A stretch of DNA of 64,000 bases from contig NC_080061.1 in NCBI RefSeq assembly GCF_026212465.1, forward strand, positions 19,403,971 to 19,467,970, given 5' to 3'. The notes under the pieces were generated by a model, which saw only the letters and a list, made by a program, of their open reading frames with translations, was not told the DNA's origin and did no database searches. Below, piece by piece: positions 36,701 to 48,700 of the stretch. The translations under genes were made by a program, and so were the position numbers. The DNA comes from Amaranthus tricolor. Taxonomy: Eukaryota > Streptophyta > Magnoliopsida > Caryophyllales > Amaranthaceae. Each line of letters begins with the position of its first letter. The first letter of the stretch is position 1.

Positions 36701-39700
36701 AACAAATAAAACAAGATAAGAATCACATCAGCCAGAAGCATTATGATCTACAACAACAATCAATAAAAAACCATCCCATGCTAACTCGTATACAATAAAG
36801 AAGAATTTGCTTCCAAAATATATAAAGAATCTGGTTAAGTTTATGTCAACACACCATAACATAGGTATTAAAAGAAAAAACACTATGGAATGAACAGTAT
36901 GATCAACATTCATCCTTATTTCCCTCTTGAATGTTTTCCCTGTTTTCCTGATGGAATTAGGATAGCAGTATGCAGTGGAAAGTGACATGCTCTGTTACTT
37001 AGGAAATTAGACCTATGTATGTCCTAAAATCAATCTTTGCGTTTCTGTGATTTCACTTTATCAATCATAAAATCATTTCCTTCTGTTCAGAAGATATTAA
37101 TCATGACATTCCATTGCTGGGAAGCAATAATAAACAAGTCCTAAATTCATCCCCACTATACATCACAGATAAAAGGGACTTAATTACTCATATCAAAGGT
37201 AAATCCACCTTCTACACAAGATAACACTGAGAATACTTCATGAATCACAAAGAGCACCTTTTACTTATCGTAGCTTGTATCTTATTTAGAAAGATTATGC
37301 ACATGCATAAATTTGAATTACATAGCCATTTCACTTATTATAAGAACAATATTTGATGAGAGTTTCTTATCCTGGTCCGCAGCAATAAGCATAGAATTTA
37401 CCTTGAGCAAATGTTTTGCAGCCCTCACTGCAATCTCATTAACACAAAGATCCCAAAGATGAGGCATATGTCTGGTCCCTTCAGCCACCTGAATAGTCAA
37501 TCAAACAAGAGCAAGTGAACTTTCTCTAAACCTCAGTCTCCTGCCTCAAATACCCTTCACTTGATGATTTAAGAGGTGTTTAAAAAAACCAGAGGTATGT
37601 ATATTTATTACTCAATCAAGAAAAGTCGAGACTCTTGTCATTTTAGCCAATCGATTTCATTCACATTTCACATTACTAATCCAATATAAACGGTAAGCAT
37701 GCTTACTTTTCCAATATAACGAACATTGATCCCATGGGCATGAAGTCCATCGGTTAATGTCTGACCATCCATGGGAGAAACTTCTAGTGTACAAAGATCT
37801 TGTATAAACTTCGGTAGTACGATTGTTGTTAGATAAGAGCTTGCATTCCTCACATTATCTTCATCAGATGCTATCTCCTAGAGATTCAAAAACAATAGTC
37901 ACTTTTGTACTTTATCTTGGTAAACAAATAAATCATAAGTGTATTGAATCATGGGGTAGTGACACGCACTTCAGGTGGTCCCGCTAACTTAAACTCTGTA
38001 AATACATTAGGATTGAAGCTAATTTGTTTAGTTGTTTCAAATTCAGTAGCAGCAGACACCTCTTCCACAGGATCTTTAGTCATTTCTTTAATAATATGCT
38101 GCAAAACAGAATGCTTATTAATTCATTCGCTTGTGTAGTCAAGGTGAAAAATATCACAAGAATACTGCAATTACTTTTCTTCTGATGGAAATCTTCATCA
38201 CAGTAGAAAGAAAACAAGCACATATTTAATATTAATTATAGGAAACTACATATGGTTAAATTGAAGTTGATGGTTAGGCTAACAGAAGCATTTAACAAAT
38301 AAGAGTATCACACCATAGTCCTCAGATAAAAAAAATGCTTCCTATAACTCTTCAAATGGATGCCAACAACCTGAGGAGACCGCAACAGGTAAAACATCCA
38401 AAGTTTGGCATTAGAATCAGATATTAAATTAACATGGCATGTCCCATATAATGGCTAGATTCACCAGCCTTCATGTAGCAACATGGACAAAAATTAAAGT
38501 CATGAATAACATGTGTAAGAAATCAAAAGCACTCAAGTCCACACACTATTTTTTATTAAACAACATCAACATTAGGCCAGCAAAGGAGACACAGTCAAAC
38601 ATTAAGATAAGGGTGCACTTACTTGTTTACTCAAATCCAAAGCAGTATTCAAATCCGAACCAGAGTGCTCATCCGAGTTTAATAAATCGGATGTTTCAGA
38701 AGCCAAGCAGTCAGTTTTCTCGATTATTAATTCATTACTTGGCATCTTTTCAGCTTCAGCCTTTAAAATGTATAACATCCATTAGTTATCCGTGAATTAC
38801 TTCAATCTACTGAAGAAAATGTTTATGAAATTCAGCAATTGAGCGATAGAAAATGTCAAAACTTACTTGTAAAAAAGCTTTGACAAGTTCAGGCCTCAAT
38901 ATACAGAAACGAGAGCCTGATCCACTATAATAATTAGCATCACGAGGAGTAACCCTCATCAGATCCAAGAGATAATGCCTATAATTAGAAGAAAAAATGA
39001 GAAACAGAACACAAAAAAATGACCACAAAAAACATATGACAGGCAGAATCAACCAGCTTCTCAGCAGAGCACGACCATATAAATGACATTCCCATTTACA
39101 TTATTCATACGCACAGTAAAACGTTGAAAATAAGAAAGCCTTCAGTTTTAATTAGCTGGTTTCATTACTTAGTAGAATTTTCAGAATTTAGCCATGAATT
39201 CCTTTAGGAATTTAATTTTTTGGGTCAACTTCATATAATAATAAACATTAAGTTTGTGAAACAAGCAAAAACAAGAAAAACACTCATCCAGATTCAAACA
39301 GGCCAAGAATTTGGACTTTAAGTTGCTACTTAAGTGAAATTTAAGAGTCTTTACCTTTTGAAATCCATTCATGCTGATTTTTATCATAAACAAGTTAGTA
39401 ATCTTATCAGGGAACGGTGGGAAAGATAGACAAATAGAGCAAAGATAAAACAAAATTATTCATAGGAAAAACAAAACTCTCAAACCACAAACATTTTAAT
39501 AAAGCACACCAAGGTGTATTCATCTAAGCAAAAGAAGATTTGCATTCACCCTTCATAAATAGTAAGTACCAAATCAATACAAGTATCCAAACTAAAAAAA
39601 TCAATATACAAAAAAGCACCCCTCAATCTATGGGATCAGCCAACTCAATAGAGCACTTGACTCATGCTAAATAAGCAAATCAAAATAAACTTTCTAGCAT

Positions 39701-42700
39701 TTTGATATTGGTCACCTAAACACACCACAAAATGAAACAAGATTCTACTTATCTCCATTTCCAAGAACAAGGTTAAGCTGATACAAGTTAAAAGTAAACT
39801 AATGATCCTGTCCAAATTTGCAAAAATAAAGCAGTTACAAAATTAGTTTATGACAATCTGCCACACCATTTCACAAGCAGCTTAAAGTCAAAGCTCTCCG
39901 GGAAAAAAATTCAACTCTCAGCAGTAGACCATACATGCTACATGTAAAACTACCACAACGCAGCGTAACTAGAAGAGTAAGAGGCGCTGACACCAAAATG
40001 TGTCAATACACAGGTCCAAATAAGATTATAATTACCAATAAAATGGAAGTGACCCATATCAAACACACAGAATGCAGAAAGCAAGTAAGGCTAACAAGTG
40101 AATTGTTGCTTCTCATATGTGGCATTTCATAGAGGTAACCTAATACCAAACACTCTCTTTACATGACACAACAAGCAAAATTATCAAAATTTTCACCACA
40201 ATCATTTGGGGTTACCTATATTGAGTACTCCACCTCACATCCAGTTAATAGAAGAATTGGGAAGATAAATCCTAGATCTACCAATTGAAGGTTCATCCTC
40301 CATAAAAAGTAACAAGTAGTCGGGTTTTATGTATTGGGTAGTTGTGCAGGACATGACAATCAATGTTTGGCTTCCCTTCTCCAGAGAGACGTCTTTTTTG
40401 CTCTAAAGTACATATCAATGTTACCGATTTCGAGGACCGATCCAGGTCGCGGAACGGGGTCAGGAACGAAATTCACCAATTTTTAATATCCAAGGTCGGG
40501 TCGATAAGTTTTGGGTTGAATTTCTTAGGTTGTAGAATGATTCAAACTAGAATCGATAAATGATTTGGGGTTGATTACATAAAATAATACTCAGAAAAGT
40601 ACTAGTAAAAATTAGTAAAAAAAGAAAATGAAAGGAAAAAGGTAAAAGGAAAAAGTAAAAAAGTTGAATTAATTGATATAAACTAGAGCAATAAGGTAAT
40701 TAAAAAATTATAACAAAATTCTTAGTTAAAAGATAATAAATTCTGAATAAAATTTGTTTAAAAAAAAAGTGAAAAAGAAATGGACCTTAATGTGCAGAAA
40801 AATAAGAGAACAAAGAATGAGAGGTATTATTAGTAGTTTAACATTGGAATTGCGTAACAAGACATGATTTTTTCACACCTAAAGCTAATTGTGCCGCCTC
40901 CCGTGCCTTCTTTCACTGTTTCCCATCAACCTTTTTAAATCCATTTCCATTTCCAATCTTCTTCAACAATGGTGATCAGAAACTTTTTCATGTCACCGTT
41001 ACCTTCTTCTTTTCTTTAAAACTTCTTTCCTTTTTCTCATTCTCATTGTTATGTTCTCTTTTTCTCTTTAATTATCTTTATTTGTATGGGCTTATTGGTT
41101 CGATTGAAGTGATAATCTAGATCGCATATCCGAGCTATACATGTCATGAATGACTTGGGCAATCCAAATCAGAGTTTGCTTGCTAGATCATCAATCCCAC
41201 TAGCTGCTGAACCCATTACTTTTCAAGAGTTCCTGGACCCAGAGTAATTTTATCCACGGAAAAATTAAGGGGATCATGAATCTGGGAAGATCTTGGTGCC
41301 TAGATTGAACTGCATAAATCTAAGATGAACTATTTACCTTCAAAATAAGAGAAATAGATAACCCTAACCCCCCTCTCAGGTAGCAATTCCAGCGGTAATT
41401 ATCCCAGCCCATCATTCCTTTTTTAGAGAATCATCCCACTACTTCCATTCTCCTGGCATAAATCCATATGCAAAACGTTCGCTGAAAATTTCTCTCCTCC
41501 CTTCAATCATTTCCCTCTCTTTCTCCTTTGCGCAATAAAAACACTTGATAATATTTTGGTAGAGTTTAGTTCTGAAAAAATAAGATGTTAATATATTCAG
41601 TCAAAATCATCCTGTACTGCTCGCATATCTCTCTCTCTCTCTTCTCGCTTATATCTTTGTTCCTTACGCAGCTACTTACAATTCATTTGTGTAAATTGGT
41701 CAGCAAAATAAATATTTACTTTCTTTTTTTGGATTTAAATTTCTCTCATCTATCCACTCTCGGTAACGCTCTGTCTTACTTCCATTGCAGTAACAATAAC
41801 TATGGTCAAATTCAGTCTGCAACATAAGTCTTACCTTTTTACCCGAAAAACTCCTTTCTCTCTCTTCAAATCTTTTCATCCTCTCTCTCTACCCCAAGCA
41901 AGGACGGTTCTGTTCTTTCTTTTGGTCAATGGTCCACAATTAACAATTTTTTTGTCATTTAAAACTTTACATATTAATTTCTGAATTTTGCAAGTTAGTT
42001 AACATCTGCAACAGTAAATTAGAACAGGGCCATCGAAATCACAAATTTTCAAGTTCTCTTTTCAAATTAAACTAGTACATAAAAAGTCTCGCTTACTATT
42101 TTACCAGAAAACTTCCTTTCTCTCTTCAAATCTTTACATCCTCTCTCTCCCACAGGCCCTCAGCAAGGACAGTTCTATACTTTCTTTTGGTCAATGTTCC
42201 AGAACAAAATAATTTTGACATTTAAAACTTTAGATCTTAATTTCTGGATTTTGCAGGTAAAATATGCAACAGTAATTGAGAACAGGGTCATCAAATTTAC
42301 AAATTTCAAGTTCTCTTTTCAAAATTAAATTAGTAGTCAAGTACTAGCACATTTCAGTTTAGCTATATTTTCCTTTGTTTCCTTGTATTTCAGGTAGCGA
42401 CAAATAGGAAGCACATAATGGCATTTCCCATACCGAGCCCTTTTCCAAGAAACCAATGGAGAAACAGGGAATGCTTAATATATTCACGGGTAGACTCTAG
42501 TTAGATGCGAAATATTCTGCAAATTACAGTAGAAACCTGAAGGATTGGATGAAAGGGGACATGAGATATTTAGATATTCTCAATATTACTAGGGATCACT
42601 CTCAAGTCTCGACAATACCCTTTCAATTCGAAACCGTGAAGTCCAAACCACAAACCTTATAAAAGGTGTCAAAAAGTAATGAGAACAGGTAGTATAAGTG

Positions 42701-45700
42701 AAAACCAAGAACAACCTGACCCCACACCCTAAAATAATAAATAAATAAATAAAAATAGTCACTTGAAATACAGCAAAGATCACCTGTCATCACTACCAAC
42801 AATACCCTTGCATTCCACTGGGGCAGCTAGTTTGAATGCATTGCCAGACTCATCAAGAACAGTATGCTCCTTCAAATGAAGACGTTTTGCAGCCTCAAGC
42901 ACCTGAAAATGTTACAAAAGGTTGTTTAAACAAAGATACACATATAATTTAACAAATAAACATTATTCAAATTTGAACAAAAGGAAAAATTAGTCCTCGG
43001 ACAAAAAATAGAGGAAGGGAAAAAGTAAAAGAAAGGTATATACCATAGCGCAAATATCATCCATATCACCGCATCGTGACTACGTTGTAAACTGTAAAGG
43101 TTTTTAAGGTTACCACGAGTACTCCGCATTGACCGCAAAAGCGTTTTTGTGACCGTTATTGCAATTGCGTTTGAGATTTTTCACTTTGATATATATGCTA
43201 GTGATTACATAACATATAGCACATTTTGAGCCAAGATTGCAAAACCCCTTAGAGATACTAAATCTTATGCACTAGAGATATTAAGGACTAAGTGTATTGG
43301 CATGCGTGCAATTCCAAATAGGACAAATAGTAGGGACAGGAGGAAGTAATTTTTTCACCTTTCTAACTTCCATTACTCACTTCAAAATACACATGTCCCT
43401 ATCATATACTTCCCAAACCAAAGGCACAAAAATAATCACTTTCTCCTTGTCACTCTAAACCTAAAAATGGATTCGACCATATAGACACAGGGAGTAGTTC
43501 TTTTACATTACCGATACACAAATTAGTTACTTTGAGATAACTAAATCATTAGCCATACTTTATGAGGTAAGCATAGCAAAATCGTCATGCATAAAATTCA
43601 ACAATATCTAAAAAAATCAGTCAATCTTAGTCCCTTCCTGACCTTGATATGAAAATCTTCATTCCAGCAAATCTTTTTCCCATTATCAACAGAACCATAT
43701 AGCAGAGAGTCGGATTTATCTCCTTGAAGGATGCCTGGTAAAACACTCTGGAAAAGCAACAATTTAATTACGGATTCCAAATGAGGGGGTGATGAAAGTG
43801 GCAACAAAGTTAAAGGAAAAGAAATATCACACAGAAAATGCTAGCTAATGGCTACAAATCTGAGAAATGTATATCAACTAGTATGCAGAAATGGTAGAAT
43901 TTTGAATACAAGAAAAAAATTGTAAGAGCAATCAATACATCTCACCACACCTGTGCAACTACTCTATGACCCCTGTAGTCAATGATAGCCATAGCCAAAT
44001 TATATAGCCCTGGGACATCAGCTTCCTGGTAAGCCTTGGTGCCCTTCAAGTCATTATTTGCAGAAGCATATGTGGCCTGCTCACTATCGGCCAACTGAAG
44101 TTCAGCAGATACGTCAGCATCAACATCCACAACAGCATTGTCCTCATTTTTTGAGGCACTAATTTCAACCCCATTGCAACTATCAGCTACAACATCAGAT
44201 GATTTCTCCACATTCTTCCCATTATAGTCATGTCTAATGGTTAAAGCATTAGATTTCAGATTGATAATTTGTAGGTGTTTCCGTGACAACTGATCAAGAT
44301 CTGTGTCGATAGCAAAACTGAAGAATATATTGTTGTGCACATACCTAGAAGAGTAAAAAGCACAATGGTGATAGTCAAATCAGTACATGAATGAGAACCA
44401 GTTTTCAGCAACTTCATGCATGCAAGTTTAACAAACAAACACCCGTACAGCTTCCAATATTGATGGCATCAGGAGAGGACAAATTCACTCAGCATTACTC
44501 AAAAGCCACAAATCTAAAATAATCCCAAGCCCCCACAGTTAAATGGTATTACTCCCATATTCACTCTCCATTACTCAAAAGCCACAAATCAATAATGATC
44601 CCAGGCCCACACATTAAATAATAATTATTCCTATACTAACTCAACATTCTCTTGTTTTTTCTGAACTAAGGTCTTGCCTTCAGCAATTACCAACAACAGC
44701 AGGATGATCATTGTCAAAACAATAGCAAACAGGTGTTTCACTGACAACAAGGAAAAAATTGTGAATTGTGCTAATATGTATCATATAGTTTTTCAAGAAA
44801 ATAGCAGTACTTCTAGTATTTTAATCAAACTAGCCATGATAAGTTATCATCAAAAGCGACAGTAGAAAGACAGTTTTTGCTCGAGACAAAGACATTGTGA
44901 ATGATGCTAATTTGTAGTTCTTCAAGAAAATAAAAAAGACAGACCATAGCTTGTGCAAATCATTTAAACAAGGGCTAAAGTATACTAGTCATGTTTTCTA
45001 CACTTATTTCAGCAGGCATTCTTTTACACACAAAAAAAACTTTGGCTTGTAAAAACATTTCTAATACACTCCTTGTCTTTGCCATGTACCTTGACCTACG
45101 CATTAGAAATGGCAAAAAACCAATAGCTCGGGTCTGCAACTTATACATGCAGCATAGCTGCCTAGTATCATATTCTGAATATGTAAGCTCATTGACGCAC
45201 AATCACTTAATGAGAACTAATCACATGTTCTACAGCTAGGCTAACAGGAAAAAAGGATTGGCTCAAAAAGAAGTAAGGCAAACAATCAGAAAAATTACCA
45301 ACCATTGGAACATTGATAATAATATGATCAACAAAGAGGACATAATGATAAAAATTAAATAATCCAACAACGAACAATGCAAGGAACTGATGTAATGGGG
45401 TTCAAACACCTAATGATGCCTGCTCAAGGCCAAGGCATCCAAAAGATCAAAAACAACAATCCAAGATTAGTGTTGTCAAAGAAGGCACTAGAGAAGTGGA
45501 AGAAACCTTCCATCCAAGCTTTTTTTATATTTGTATTAATACACTCACATGTGAAAGCATTCGGGATCTGTTGGGTTGATTGGAGGTATACATCTGTTGA
45601 TAACCCCAATGGCACCATTTGTGGCCGCATCAACAAAGTCAGAAGTAACTTTATACAGAGCTCTGTCGCGTAAAATCCTGAGACGAAGGTGCACAGTAAT

Positions 45701-48700
45701 TAATAATACAATTCAATCTAGCATAAGAAAGTATAGCAAAATTTATAAGACTATTCACCTTTCCTGTGGCGTTGAATGAGGGAATTCTCGACAGGATTGC
45801 AACTCCTCATTCCAGTCCCTTTGCATACCAATGAGCTCACTTCCATAAGTCAATGTCAATGCATCTTCAGCCCTGGCTGCATCACGTTTATGCTCTGCAC
45901 AGAATGGTAAAATGATGGACAGCTTTGACTACCACACAACAGAAAAAATAAAATAGCAGAAGAATACCATAAAACTCTCCCAACTCCTAAAAAGCATCGA
46001 CACGGAATCAGAATATCAGGCATAAAAGAAACATCTTGCCTCAAATAATTCTAAAATAATAACAAAATGAATCAAGCTCTAAATAAAGTTCTAAAAATTT
46101 ACATGTTTTAGTATTCTACAATTTAAGCTCCTAAGAACCATGTATTAGGTTCATATAGAAAGATTTGATGTAAACCGCACAATGTTACTTTACTCATTTG
46201 AAGAAAATTGCCAATCTTTATCAAACTATTAAACACTCAAAGCCCATGAAAACACTGCATGGAATAAAAAAATAATCTTGTAAACAGAATGCTATACAGA
46301 TTACAGTTGATGGAGACTCTATGAGATGTCAAATGCAGAGTACAAGACAGTGTGATATTAGCAACCACATCACTATTTTAAATTCATCCCACACTGAACT
46401 TATTGAAACTTACTTAAAATTATGGGTGCAGACTTGGCAAAAGCTTCCATTAGAGAGGACTAAACATACATGTAGCAGGGTGTAGAGTTGTTGCCATGTT
46501 GGCCAACAAAAAAAATACAATTACCATTTAGCATCAATAGAAGTATATGAGGAGAAAAATACTTATTTTTAAAAGTGCGTCCTGGAGAAGAGCAAGAAAA
46601 TGTTTTTCCATCTCCAGGTAAGTGCAATGGGAGGCATTGAGATGCACAAAACGTGTCTTGTGTATGTTTGCGTTGAGGCACAGCAATAGAAAAAAAAATT
46701 AAGTGTTTTGGCATGTGCTTTTCTCAAAAGCCCACCAAGGTAGGCCCAATGCTAGGCAATGTGGATCGCTTTCAGCCTCAATGTGCCTTGCACTTTTTAT
46801 TTACTAAGGTGAAAGGTCAATTACACATTTGGCTATTGAAAGCGTACTGGTACCTACATTGACATCCCCGCTTCAAATTCCCTTTCTAACATTATTGCTT
46901 ATGGTAGTAAAAATGATGCTCAAATCCATGTTATCGAACTCTTTATTTTACCTCAAGTACTAGTGTAGGATCTTCCACACTCAGGCATGTTTATAACACT
47001 TGGACACTTTACTTTGGACAAAAAATGTATTTTTCAAAAAACTCAGTCTTGTCAGACACTCAAACACAAACCCAGGTGATTAGATATGAGTTCCCAAGCA
47101 TGCGCAGCTGCGCATAGAGCCTCAATTATTTTTATGGTGCAATTGAAAGTATTTTTCTTACAAGTACCATCAAGATATGACAACCAACTCCATTGCAAAC
47201 TCGGCAGATAATAGCAGTAGCATTAGTAGCAACCACTGAACACAAATAGTGAATACCAGAAGTATCAGCCATTCATAGCTCTTTCAATTTAACATCCACA
47301 ACAATAGAATGCAATCCAATTCATATATACAGTGTCAGATTGTCAAGTAGGCATGCAACACAGAAAGTAATACATACTTTTGATTCAGAAATACAGAAGA
47401 AAAAAAATTGTGGAAAAAGCGTCAAGCAAAACATGAAATTAATAACCTGGTAGAGGATATAAACCCATCCATGAATTAGGAGGTAACAAGGATTGAACAT
47501 TTTCAAAAGGATGTGCAGCAGCTTTTTGCTCCAATATTTCCCGAAAAGCTTCACAACATCCGAAAAGAAATCAATATAGATGTAGGGAGAAATGATTTTG
47601 CAAAACAAGATAACGACAGTCTAAATTATAATTAAACAACATATAGCAAATCCTACCTTTCTTAAACTTAGAGCTAATTTTTTGCAAGAGTCCAATAAGA
47701 GTAGTTGCTTCAACAGAGCTTTTTGTTGGTCTGGGATCTAAGTTGTTCCCGGTGCTTGAATTAACATAGAACATTCTTGTAGTTCCTGTAATGCAAAAGT
47801 GTCCGCCCTCTAATGTTTTTACATCCAAATAAATCAAGTCTCCAACAAGCCTGAAATCATCAAGTTAAAGGTGGCAAGCAAAATGAAAATGCAAATCAGA
47901 GACAAAGGTTGCTAAATTATATGTCCTAATAGAATTTTACATCAAAAAACAAAACGCATAGTAGGGGTGGAGAGGGAAAAGAAAAAAGAGAAGAAAGAAG
48001 ATAATACTAGAGTTATTCGAACTCTACCTTCTGTAACTCGGAGGAGGATTGAAAGACGAGAATACTATACTTTCAACACACTTAATCTCTTTTGAAGAAG
48101 AAAATAATTTATTCATGGAACCTGTAACATCCTCCATAACACCAAAACCATCCAATTCCGGAACTTCTATTTTCACTGATTCTGAAAAACCAGAACTCAA
48201 TTAATTAGCGCAGTGGAAAGAGGTCATTGATGCATTATAGAGTTATATAGATAGAATACAGAATCCATGAAGTCGGATACATGAAATTTTTTAGAAACAA
48301 AATTGGTACATATACAGGGACTCAAACCTTGTGTATTATCAGAAGAACTTCGTGACGTCTCATGCTGCAGAGCAAGAGAAGTTGAAAGTGATGCATGAAG
48401 GGTTGAAAGAGAAAGCAATTCTCTAGTGCGGTGCACATGTGCCCTCACAGATCTGTCATCATAGTAAGCTGAAAATAATTTCAAGGATCTGAATTAGACA
48501 AAATTCTCAATAAGATGCTACATTGAAATCTCTTATCCTTTGTATGCTTTTTTTAAAAATCACTATTTTGAAAAGACCATATACACTCAAATATTAAATA
48601 GAAAAAAGAAAAATTAATAGAATGCAGGACTCGAGAGGGTGAAAGACAAGTTGTCCAAAAAATATCAACTCTATGCTCAGTTGGATAGCACCTAAAGCAT

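Larger units (their letters stand above)
38867..47850 (-). other. FMT: FMT exons 6-13: central CLU domain
   Basis: These exons (about residues 260-690) hold the most conserved part of the family: LVGDLIYLDV, EATTLIGLLQKISSKFKK, HPFENVQSLLPP, GSELIGMQRDWNEELQSCRE, LYKVTSDFVDAA, RCIPPINPTDPEC, VHNNIFFSFA, EADVPGLYNLAMAIIDYRGH, GILQGDKSDSLLYGSVDNG, KLAAPVECKGIVGSDD and HYLLDLMRVTPRDANY. The long exon 10 (394 nt) includes a variable acidic insert typical of plant copies. Intron 12 (38979-42783) is 3.8 kb. Confidence 0.92.

Noticed and set aside
38310..38400. Possible extra FMT exon (acceptor-like CTCCTCAG on the minus strand)
   Set aside because: Neighbouring exons 14 and 15 already join in phase, and the encoded stretch does not resemble the family.
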